Positions 30,651-38,686 of a stretch of 55,809 nt of DNA are shown in pieces. Each line of letters opens with the position of its first letter. Position 1 is the stretch's first letter. The stretch is from NCBI GenBank assembly GCA_002717245.1, contig PBCY01000019.1, positions 83,970 through 139,778 of the forward strand, written 5' to 3'. The stretch comes from Pelagibacteraceae bacterium (lineage in GTDB: Bacteria > Pseudomonadota > Alphaproteobacteria > GCA-002720895). Below the pieces are notes generated by a model, which saw nothing but the letters and a program-made list of their open reading frames with translations, did not search any database and had not been told where the DNA came from. The translations under genes were made by a program, and so were the position numbers.

Positions 30651-31691
30651 ATGTTCAATATAAAAAAATTTATATTAAAAAGTATATTTATACTTACTTT
30701 ATTAAGCTTAATACATATAAATCTTGAATCAAAATCAGAAAGCGAATTAAATATATATTCAGGTAGAAAATTACATCTAATAGATCCTTTAATAAAAGAA
30801 TTTGAAAAAGATTACAAAATTAAAGTTAATATTACCACGGGAAAAGCTGATGAATTCATAGAAAGATTAAAACTTGAAAAAAAAAATACAAAAGCTGATA
30901 TTTTACTAACAACAGATATAGCAAGACTATCAAGAGCAAAAAAGAATAATTTATTTCAAAAAGTTAATTCAGAAATTTTAAAAAACAATATACCATCAAA
31001 ATATACAAGTAAGGATTTTGACTGGTTTGGATTTTCAATAAGAGCTAGACCTATAATTTATTCAAAAGAAAGAATTAATAAAAAAGAATTAAAAAATTAC
31101 GAAAATTTGGCTGATGCAAAATGGAATAAGAAAATTTGCATGAGATCATCTAATAATGTTTATAACCAATCATTAATTTCTTATATGATTATAAATTTAG
31201 GTGAAAAAAGAACCGACCTGTGGATTAAAAATTTAATAAAAAACTTTGCACGAAAGCCATATGGGGGTGATAGAGATCAAATTAAAGCTATTGCTTCAGG
31301 ACAATGTGATATCACTGTTGCAAATACATATTACCTAGCAAATATGTTAAATAGTAAAAATGAAAAAGATCGAAACGCAGCTAAAAAAGTATCACTATTT
31401 TGGCCAAATCAAAATACTTTTGGAACACATATAAATTTAAGCGGTGCTGGGATAATAAAAGATTCTAAAAATTATGACAATGCAGTTCTATTTTTAGAAT
31501 TCCTCTCTTCACAAAAAGCTCAAGAAATATATACAAAAAAGATAAATGAATACTCTGTAAGAAAAGATGTAGAGCCATCAAAAATAGTATTTAAATTTGG
31601 TAAATTTAAGTCTGATGATAAGCAACTTCATGAAATAGGTAAAGAAATAGAAAAAGCAATTTATTTATCATCAAAAAACGGCTGGAAATAA
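30651..31691 (+). CDS. Ferric iron ABC transporter substrate-binding protein (FutA/FbpA-like)
   Basis: LNIYSGRKLHLIDPLIKEFEKDY, FGFSIRARPIIYSKERI, KICMRSSNNVYNQSLIS, CDITVANTYYLANM, GTHINLSGAGIIKDSKNYDNAVLFLEFLSS; Fur box upstream. Confidence 0.92.
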   Translation: MFNIKKFILKSIFILTLLSLIHINLESKSESELNIYSGRKLHLIDPLIKEFEKDYKIKVNITTGKADEFIERLKLEKKNTKADILLTTDIARLSRAKKNNLFQKVNSEILKNNIPSKYTSKDFDWFGFSIRARPIIYSKERINKKELKNYENLADAKWNKKICMRSSNNVYNQSLISYMIINLGEKRTDLWIKNLIKNFARKPYGGDRDQIKAIASGQCDITVANTYYLANMLNSKNEKDRNAAKKVSLFWPNQNTFGTHINLSGAGIIKDSKNYDNAVLFLEFLSSQKAQEIYTKKINEYSVRKDVEPSKIVFKFGKFKSDDKQLHEIGKEIEKAIYLSSKNGWK

Positions 31692-31710
31692 TATTAATTT
31701 TTAACTTATT

Positions 31711-31777
31711 GTAAGGAGTCAATTTATTGAGGGAGAATATATGACTCCTTACTTGATTTTATAGAAATCTATACAAA
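31711..31777 (-). ncRNA. Candidate sRNA driven by an ECF-type promoter: 5' hairpin (31760-31773) and 11-bp hairpin (31711-31752) with UCUCCCUC in the loop
   Basis: Minus-strand promoter GGAAT-N16-CGTT (31807..31783) just upstream; arms GTAAGGAGTCA/TGACTCCTTAC perfect, TATAGA/TCTATA perfect; ends are approximate. Confidence 0.5.
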
Positions 31778-31782
31778 CTAAT

Positions 31783-31807
31783 AACGAAATAAATAAAATT
31801 TTATTCC
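31783..31807 (-). promoter_or_regulatory. ECF-type promoter C: GGAATAAAATTTTATTTATTTCGTT
   Basis: Same GSAATAAA-N12-TCGTT pattern and 16-nt spacer as the two plus-strand copies in this cluster. Confidence 0.6.
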
Positions 31808-31861
31808 TTTTTTGATTAAAAAATATTATTTAATGTATAGGTGTAATTTAATTATTTAATT

Positions 31862-33073
31862 GTGAAATTATTTATAAAAATTTTATTCTTTTTCGTATTT
31901 ATTTTATTCTTTAATAAAGAATTATTATCTGAAGATTTTGATACTGCTAAAAAATATTTAAATAATAAAGAATATGATGAAGCTTATAAAAATTTTAATT
32001 CATGCACTAATGAATGTATTTCAGGAATTAATTGTAATAAAGAACATTTTATGTGCATGCTAGAAATAGGAAGAATGCTTGAACAAGGTCTAGTTGAAAA
32101 AGATTTAAGTAAAGAGCAAAGAACAAATAAAGCAATTTTTTGGTATGAATATTGTTCTGATAAAAAATCAAAGAAATGTGCTGTAAAAATTGCAACTTTA
32201 AAACCTAGAAATAAATTTATTGTAAAAAACATTCAAGAAAAATTATTTGATTTAGGATATCCAATTAAAAGGGATGATATACCAGGTATTGAAACTTTTG
32301 ATGCTATTGAAAAATTTCAAAAAAAAGAGCAGTTACCGGTAGAGCTACCTAATGAACCTGAAGAATGGCTTAAACTCAATGATATGTTAACAAATGCATT
32401 AGCCAATAAAAAAAATAATGAAAATACAAAAATTGGAAAACCATCTGATTATTCTACTGGTATATGGGTAGGTAAAAAAAATAAATTTTATGTTTTATCT
32501 GCTGCTCATTTTGTAAATGGATGCACTAAAATTAGATCTAATAAACTGAGTTTAAGAGTTTATAAAATTGATAATTTCAATGACTTAGCTTTATTAGAAA
32601 GCGATGAAATTAATAAAAATAATATTTCAGCTGAGTTTCCTTCAAAAGCAGGAGTTGAGAATGAAAAAATTTATGTTTTTGGCTATCCAAGACAGACTAT
32701 TCTTGGCAAAGGAGAGACGTCTGAAGGAGAGATCATATCTTTAACGTTAAAAGGAGACAGAAGCAAAATAGCTATCTCTGGAGATTTACATATACATTCA
32801 AGTGGTAGCCCTGTTATTAATAAAAAAGGACTAATAATTGGTACTGTGCATGCAAAATCTTCTTTATGGAAAAAAGTAAAAGAAAAATTAAAATTTGGTG
32901 TAACGTCAGAAGGTCAAAACCTAGCAATTTCAATTTATACAATTAAAAGCTTTTTAGATGAAAGTAATGTTGATTACGTTACTCTTTATGATCCAAAAAA
33001 TAAAGATAGAGAACAAATAATTTCAAAAGCAAAAAAATATACTATACCATTGGAATGTTGGGGAAAAAATTAA
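31862..33073 (+). CDS. Secreted trypsin-like serine protease with Sel1/TPR-like N-terminus and peptidoglycan-binding-like domain (GTG start)
   Basis: Signal peptide; VKNIQEKLFDLGYP...GIETFDAIEKFQKKEQLP; catalytic-type VLSAAHFVNGC, NDLALLES, HSSGSPVINKKGLIIGTVHA. Confidence 0.8.
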   Translation: MKLFIKILFFFVFILFFNKELLSEDFDTAKKYLNNKEYDEAYKNFNSCTNECISGINCNKEHFMCMLEIGRMLEQGLVEKDLSKEQRTNKAIFWYEYCSDKKSKKCAVKIATLKPRNKFIVKNIQEKLFDLGYPIKRDDIPGIETFDAIEKFQKKEQLPVELPNEPEEWLKLNDMLTNALANKKNNENTKIGKPSDYSTGIWVGKKNKFYVLSAAHFVNGCTKIRSNKLSLRVYKIDNFNDLALLESDEINKNNISAEFPSKAGVENEKIYVFGYPRQTILGKGETSEGEIISLTLKGDRSKIAISGDLHIHSSGSPVINKKGLIIGTVHAKSSLWKKVKEKLKFGVTSEGQNLAISIYTIKSFLDESNVDYVTLYDPKNKDREQIISKAKKYTIPLECWGKN

Positions 33074-33074
33074 C

Positions 33075-33099
33075 GGAATAAAGTTATTATATAATCGTT
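33075..33099 (+). promoter_or_regulatory. ECF-type promoter A: GGAATAAAGTTATTATATAATCGTT upstream of the ECF sigma gene
   Basis: GGAAT-N16-CGTT, 9 nt between CGTT and ATG; same architecture as promoters B and C. Confidence 0.65.
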
Positions 33100-33108
33100 A
33101 TAACTACT

Positions 33109-33708
33109 ATGAGGGAGATTTTAAAAAAAAAAATAAGATTAGAGGCCCGCAAATGTTACGGAGATTTATTAAATTATACTAAATTTAGCCTTACCCACAA
33201 TCATCATGATGCTGAAGATTTAGTTTCACAAGCTTACATTAGATTTTTTAATTCTTATGACAAAGGAAAAAGCAAATATAAAGAAAATACTAATATTCTA
33301 GGATATTTAAAATTAATAGTAAAAAACCTATATATTGACAGAAAAAGAAAAGAAAAAAGATCTCCTAATATTATTTCTATTCACAAAGAAATAGATAATA
33401 AAGAAATTATTAATTTTGATGAATACAAAGCTCAAAAACTTGAAAAAGAAGAAGAGAGCATTAAAGATCCATTCTCAATAAATATAGACATAAAGAGAAT
33501 TCTAAAAATAATGGATAGATTGCTATCTCAGGAAGATAAAGAAATTTTCTTTTTAATATTTATTGAAGGATATAAATATAATGAAGTTTCTAAAAAACTT
33601 AAAATTTCTCAAGGAACTATAGGTAGCAGACTAAATAGGAACATTAAAAAAATTAAGCAAGAATTAAATAAAAAAAACGTTAATAAAGTTAAGGAATTAA
33701 AAAGATGA
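33109..33708 (+). CDS. ECF-type RNA polymerase sigma factor
   Basis: Region 2 HDAEDLVSQAYIRFFNSYD, IVKNLYIDRKRKEKR; region 4 EIFFLIFIEGYKYNEVSKKLKISQGTIGSRLNRNIKKIKQ. Confidence 0.88.
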   Translation: MREILKKKIRLEARKCYGDLLNYTKFSLTHNHHDAEDLVSQAYIRFFNSYDKGKSKYKENTNILGYLKLIVKNLYIDRKRKEKRSPNIISIHKEIDNKEIINFDEYKAQKLEKEEESIKDPFSINIDIKRILKIMDRLLSQEDKEIFFLIFIEGYKYNEVSKKLKISQGTIGSRLNRNIKKIKQELNKKNVNKVKELKR

Positions 33709-34211
33709 AGATAGATAATAGCGCTCTTATAAGATTTATTAATAAAGATCTTTCTAAATTAGAAAGAAAAAAAATACAATTATTAATAAATAATAATGTA
33801 AAAATAAAGTCAAAATATAAAAGTTTAAAAAATTTTCAATCTATTCTTAAAGATCAAGCTAAGATTAATAAAAAAAATAAAATGCCTGAGAAATTACTAA
33901 ATAAAATTTCTATAGATAATGAAAATACAAAAAATACTAAAATAAAATTTAATAATTTATATAAGATTGCCGCTAGTTTACTAGCATTTGTTGCCATAGG
34001 ATGGTTAATTAGTATGCCTAATAAAACTTTTTTATCTAAAAATCCGAATCCTTATATAAAAAATAGTAATTCAAATAAGATACATATTTTTTATAATCCT
34101 GTAACATTATCCGATTTTCTCTACGAAAATAAAAATAATTGTTCAATTCCTGAAAAAATATTAGATGAAAATAATAAAGAAGTATACGCGGTTAGCTGTA
34201 AAATAAACTAA
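33705..34211 (+). CDS. Putative anti-sigma factor (cytoplasmic N-terminus, one TM, extracytoplasmic Cys-containing tail)
   Basis: ATGA overlap with the sigma gene; N-terminal ALIRFINKDLSKLERKKIQLLI, single TM IAASLLAFVAIGWLISM, two Cys at the C-terminus. Confidence 0.72.
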   Translation: MKIDNSALIRFINKDLSKLERKKIQLLINNNVKIKSKYKSLKNFQSILKDQAKINKKNKMPEKLLNKISIDNENTKNTKIKFNNLYKIAASLLAFVAIGWLISMPNKTFLSKNPNPYIKNSNSNKIHIFYNPVTLSDFLYENKNNCSIPEKILDENNKEVYAVSCKIN

Positions 34212-34222
34212 AAAAAAAAAAT

Positions 34223-34247
34223 GCAATAAAATTTTAAGAAAATCGTT
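34223..34247 (+). promoter_or_regulatory. ECF-type promoter B: GCAATAAAATTTTAAGAAAATCGTT upstream of the small membrane protein
   Basis: GCAAT-N16-CGTT; 9 nt between CGTT and ATG, identical spacing to promoter A. Confidence 0.6.
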
Positions 34248-34256
34248 CTTATAGAT

Positions 34257-34541
34257 ATGAATAAAAAATTACTATACCCTTTATATGGAATTGTTTTCTT
34301 CTTTGTATTATCAATTATTTTTATTACATCTTTTACTAAAAACAGTATGTCAAAAGAAATTGATCCCAGATATCCTGCTACGAGATGGCTAGAAATAGAT
34401 AATTATATAGGTGGAAGCAAATCTAGTATGGAAAATAGTTCTAAAAATAAAACTATAGAACCAATTAAATTTGCTGAGGACATATCTATACCAGAATTAC
34501 CTAATTTAACTGATATTCCTCTAACAAATGAAGATAAATAA
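34257..34541 (+). CDS. Small membrane-anchored protein, function unknown, candidate ECF regulon member
   Basis: One N-terminal TM (YPLYGIVFFFVLSIIFITSF) and a 65-aa tail; ECF-type promoter directly upstream. Confidence 0.65.
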   Translation: MNKKLLYPLYGIVFFFVLSIIFITSFTKNSMSKEIDPRYPATRWLEIDNYIGGSKSSMENSSKNKTIEPIKFAEDISIPELPNLTDIPLTNEDK

Positions 34542-34596
34542 TAAAATAGTTTGATTTTTTAATCTTTTATTATCAAATAAATAGCATTCTTAAAAA

Positions 34597-35703
34597 ATGA
34601 AGAAAGTTATTTATTTTATTTCAGAAGATTGGGTTTTTTTAAATCATCGTTTAGAACTCGCAAAAAAAATTCAAAACAAAGGTTATGAAATTACATTAAT
34701 TACAAATGTAACTCATTATAAAAAAACAATTGAAAAAAAAAAAATAAAAGTAATTCCATTAAAAATAGAAAGAGGAAGTTTAAATCTTAGAAAATCGATA
34801 AAAACAGTTTATAGATTAATTAAAATTTTTAAAAAAATAAAACCAAATATTGTTCATAATTTTGGTTTAAGACAAATTGTACAAGGTAATATAGCGGCAA
34901 AAATCTCAGGTGTAAGAAAGATTTTTAATTCAATAATAGGTTTAGGGAGTGTTTTTGTATCAGGCAATATATTAATTAAAACTTTTATAACTAATTTATT
35001 AAGAGCAACATTATTTTTTAAAAATTCTAATGTTTTAGTTCAAAACAAAGATGATTATTATTTTTTTAAAAAAAAAATATGGATAAGAGAAAAAAATTTA
35101 TTCATTAATACCACATCTGGAATAAATTTAAAAAAATATAATATCTCAAAAGAACCAAAAGGAAAAATTACATTTTTATTTGCTTCAAGAATTATAAAAG
35201 ATAAAGGAATTAAAGAATTAATAGAAGCGTCAAGAAAGCTTAACAAAACATTTAAAAATTTCCAAATTTTTATAGCTGGTAAAATTGATAGCCAAAACCC
35301 TTCTAGTGTATCTTATGATAAAATAAAGTCTTGGGATGCTTTAAATTATATAAAATATTTAGGTCATGTTAATAATATGAATGAACTTTATAAAAAAATA
35401 CATGTCGCTATATTGCCATCATACAGAGAAGGTTTACCAAAAGGTTTATTGGAGGCTTCAGCTTCTGGAAAACCAATTATTACAACAAACGTTCCTGGAT
35501 GTAGAGATGTAGTAATAAATAACAAAAATGGTATTGTTGTAAATCCTAAAGACATTGAAGAATTATATCTAGCAATGAAAAAAATGATTAATAATAAAAA
35601 TCTTAGAATAAAAATGGGAAAAGAAGGCAGAAATTTTATAAAAAAAAAATTCTTAATTGGAAATACTGCAAAAAATTTAGTTGAATTATATAAGAATTGT
35701 TAA
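34597..35703 (+). CDS. Glycosyltransferase family 4/group 1
   Basis: FISEDWVFLNHRLELAKKIQNKGYEITLIT, SRIIKDKGIKELIEA, ILPSYREGLPKGLLEASASGKPIITTNVPGCRDVV. Confidence 0.9.
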   Translation: MKKVIYFISEDWVFLNHRLELAKKIQNKGYEITLITNVTHYKKTIEKKKIKVIPLKIERGSLNLRKSIKTVYRLIKIFKKIKPNIVHNFGLRQIVQGNIAAKISGVRKIFNSIIGLGSVFVSGNILIKTFITNLLRATLFFKNSNVLVQNKDDYYFFKKKIWIREKNLFINTTSGINLKKYNISKEPKGKITFLFASRIIKDKGIKELIEASRKLNKTFKNFQIFIAGKIDSQNPSSVSYDKIKSWDALNYIKYLGHVNNMNELYKKIHVAILPSYREGLPKGLLEASASGKPIITTNVPGCRDVVINNKNGIVVNPKDIEELYLAMKKMINNKNLRIKMGKEGRNFIKKKFLIGNTAKNLVELYKNC

Positions 35704-36338
35704 GGAGATTTAATTCTCATACTTGCATTAACAGCAATACATATTCTTGGATTATCACCGTAATATGTTCTCACGCCGTGTCTAACATAACTAGGAAATA
35801 AATTCATCATACCTGTTTTAGGCTTAATAAGGTATTCTCCAGCTAATAATCCAGGAAAAAAAGATGTTAAATGTGATAAATTTGGATTGTACGCTTCAAA
35901 CAGTCCGCATTTACTTTCATCTAAATCATCTCCTGCATCAACATAATAAGTACCAGACCAAGTCGACATAGGATGAATATGTGCAATATTTGAATGTCCT
36001 TTTCTATTAACATTCGCCCATCCGTAAATATGAAAATCCATTGGGATAGTCTGTATAAAATCTAATTTTTTTGTTGATGCACTAATTAAATCTAAAAATA
36101 AATTATACACCTTCTCAATACTACTTCCGCCCCAACGAAAAAAATCTCCTTCTGATTGCCACCCCCCTTGATTACTTTTGTTTGTAGTTGGAGTATCTTT
36201 TTCTTTTTTTAAAATGATTTCTTTTAATTCTTTATTCATGTCACTTGTATCTTTTGTTTGATATTGAACTATTGGAAGAGAGAAAACATTCTCAAACTGT
36301 AATTTTGACTCATCAATATTACTATTTCCATTAGACAT
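35700..36338 (-). CDS. Putative 2-oxoglutarate/Fe(II) oxygenase (TIGR02466-like)
   Basis: AHIHPMSTWSGTYYVDAGDD, LFPSYVRHGVRTYYGDNPRICIAVNA. Confidence 0.78.
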   Translation of the reverse strand: MSNGNSNIDESKLQFENVFSLPIVQYQTKDTSDMNKELKEIILKKEKDTPTTNKSNQGGWQSEGDFFRWGGSSIEKVYNLFLDLISASTKKLDFIQTIPMDFHIYGWANVNRKGHSNIAHIHPMSTWSGTYYVDAGDDLDESKCGLFEAYNPNLSHLTSFFPGLLAGEYLIKPKTGMMNLFPSYVRHGVRTYYGDNPRICIAVNASMRIKSP

Positions 36339-38030
36339 TTAAAATAATCCTTGTATCAAACCTTTTTGATCTATATAAATTGATTCCGCTGCAGGCGTCT
36401 TAGGTAACCCAGGCATTAACATAATATCTCCACAAATCACAACTATAAACTCGGCTCCAGCAGAAATTCTTATTTCTTTTATAGGCAGATTATGTTCTTG
36501 CGGTAATCCTCCATTTTCAGGATCAGCTGTAAAACTGTATTGGGTTTTTGCAATACAAACAGGGAATTTTTCATATTTTGTTCCTTTTAAATCATTAAGT
36601 TGTTTTTTTGCGGTAGTACTTATTTCTAGTTCCTTAGCTCCATAAATTTCATTAGCAACTTTTTTTATTTTATCTTCTAAACTAATATTATCTTCATACA
36701 ATGTTTTAAAATTTGATTTAGTTGTTTCTAAAACATCAACCACTTCTTTAGCTAAATCTACTGCGCCATCTCCTCCAAATTCCCAATGTTTACTTGTTAT
36801 AGCTTTAATTCCTACTTTTTCACAAACATTTTTTACTACGTTCATTTCATCTTCTGTATCTGATACAAATGCATTAATCCCTACTACAATTGGTACTCCA
36901 TATTTTTTTAAATTCTCGATATGTTTTAATAAATTCTCAGATCCTTTTTTTACCGCTTCTACATTTTCTTTATTAAGATTGTCTTTATCTACTCCTCCAT
37001 GCATTTTTAAAGCTCTAATTGTAGCAACGAGAATAGAAGCATCCGGAGATAAATTAGCTTTTCTACATTTAATATCTAAAAATTTTTCTGCCCCTAAATC
37101 AGCACCAAATCCAGCTTCAGTAACTACATAATCAGATATTTTTAGAGCTGTTTTTGTAGCAATAATTGTGTTACATCCATGGGCAATATTACCAAAAGGT
37201 CCTCCGTGGACAAAAACCGGGTTATTTTCTAAACTTTGAATAATGTTAGGCTTTATAGCATCTTTTAATAAAACCAACATTGACCCAATTACTTTTAAAT
37301 CTTTTGCTAAAACAGGTTCTTTATCACTAGTATAACCAACTAGAATATTTCCCAATCTTCTTTCTAAATCTTTTATATCATTTGCCAATGTAAAAATTGC
37401 CATAATTTCTGATGCCGGAGTAATATTAAAACCATCTTCCCTTGGATATCCATTTCCTGGCCCTCCTATACTACAAACTATTTGTCTCAAAGCTCTATCG
37501 TTCATATCCATTGTTCTTTTCCAACTTACTCTTCTAGCATCAATTAAAGGTTCTTTTCTCCAATTTATATGATTATCAATTGCAGCAGATAATAAATTAT
37601 GTGCAGTACTTATTGCATGAAAATCTCCAGTAAAATGTAAATTTAAATCTTCCATTGGAACAGCCTGTGCTTTACCACCACCAGCGGCTCCGCCTTTCAT
37701 ACCAAAACAAGGCCCCAAACTTGGTTCTCTTATACAAACTGAAGAATTTTTTCCAATTTTTCTTAAAGCATCACCTAATCCTAAAGTTGTAGTTGTTTTT
37801 CCTTCTCCTGCTGGGGTTGGAGTTATAGCTGTTACTAAAATTAATTTACCATTCTTATTTTTTTCTAAAGTATTTATATAATCAAAATTAAGCTTTGTTT
37901 TATATTGGCCATACTGTTCTAAAAATTTTTCTGGTATATTTAATTTTTTTTCAGCTATATCTACAATACGCTGGAGTTTTGCTTCTCTAGCAATTTCAAT
38001 ATCACTTTTATATTTCTTGTTTTCTGTCAT
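36339..38030 (-). CDS. fhs: Formate-tetrahydrofolate ligase
   Basis: ITPTPAGEGKTTTTLGLGDAL, REPSLGPCFGMKGGAAGGGKAQ, LHFTGDFHAI, EAGFGADLGAEKF. Confidence 0.97.
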   Translation of the reverse strand: MTENKKYKSDIEIAREAKLQRIVDIAEKKLNIPEKFLEQYGQYKTKLNFDYINTLEKNKNGKLILVTAITPTPAGEGKTTTTLGLGDALRKIGKNSSVCIREPSLGPCFGMKGGAAGGGKAQAVPMEDLNLHFTGDFHAISTAHNLLSAAIDNHINWRKEPLIDARRVSWKRTMDMNDRALRQIVCSIGGPGNGYPREDGFNITPASEIMAIFTLANDIKDLERRLGNILVGYTSDKEPVLAKDLKVIGSMLVLLKDAIKPNIIQSLENNPVFVHGGPFGNIAHGCNTIIATKTALKISDYVVTEAGFGADLGAEKFLDIKCRKANLSPDASILVATIRALKMHGGVDKDNLNKENVEAVKKGSENLLKHIENLKKYGVPIVVGINAFVSDTEDEMNVVKNVCEKVGIKAITSKHWEFGGDGAVDLAKEVVDVLETTKSNFKTLYEDNISLEDKIKKVANEIYGAKELEISTTAKKQLNDLKGTKYEKFPVCIAKTQYSFTADPENGGLPQEHNLPIKEIRISAGAEFIVVICGDIMLMPGLPKTPAAESIYIDQKGLIQGLF

Positions 38031-38056
38031 ATTAAAATAAATTAAATATATATTAT

Positions 38057-38686
38057 ATGAATTTTGATAATTTTAAAAATAAAACAGCAAAAATTCTTTT
38101 AGATATAAAAGCGATAAATATTCAAATAAAAAAACCTTTTAAACTAACCTCTGGCAAATTAAGCCCTGTTTATGTTGATTGTAGAAGAATTATAAGTCAT
38201 CTTAAAGAAAGAAGGTTGATAATAAATATGAGTTCTAAACTAATAAAAAAAAAAATAAATTTAAAAAAAATAAATTATATAGCTGGAGGAGAAACAGCTG
38301 GAATTCCTTATGCTTCTTGGATATCCGAAAAATTAAATAAACCAATGATTTATATTAGAAAAAAACCTAAAGGATTTGGAAAGTTATCACAAATTGAAGG
38401 TGAAATTAAAAAAAATGCAAATATATTGCTAGTTGAAGATTTATCAACTGATGGAAAAAGTAAAATTAATTTTTGTAATGCAATAAAAAAAGCAGGTGGA
38501 AAAATAAAAGATATTTTTGTTATATTTAATTACGGAATATACCCTGAAACAATTTTTAAACAAAATAACTTAAAAATTCATTCTTTAACTAATTGGAAAT
38601 TTGTAATAAAACATTTAAAAAAAAATAAAACTTTTAAAAATAAAGAAATATTAGTAATTGAAAAATTTTTATCAAAACAAAACTAA
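38057..38686 (+). CDS. pyrE: Orotate phosphoribosyltransferase
   Basis: [55 protein letters not shown]. Confidence 0.9.
   Translation: MNFDNFKNKTAKILLDIKAINIQIKKPFKLTSGKLSPVYVDCRRIISHLKERRLIINMSSKLIKKKINLKKINYIAGGETAGIPYASWISEKLNKPMIYIRKKPKGFGKLSQIEGEIKKNANILLVEDLSTDGKSKINFCNAIKKAGGKIKDIFVIFNYGIYPETIFKQNNLKIHSLTNWKFVIKHLKKNKTFKNKEILVIEKFLSKQN

Noticed and set aside
31711-31760. Plus-strand Rho-independent terminator after the iron SBP gene
   Set aside because: A 20-nt loop and the interrupted T tract (TTGATTTT) are atypical; it may still contribute to termination, so the feature is kept as the sRNA candidate.
31741-31764. Possible plus-strand leader peptide MTPYLIL with an upstream GAGGGAG, in the hairpin region
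   Set aside because: Seven codons only and no regulated amino-acid biosynthesis gene downstream; the minus-strand sRNA interpretation explains promoter, both stems and loop better. Not fully excluded.
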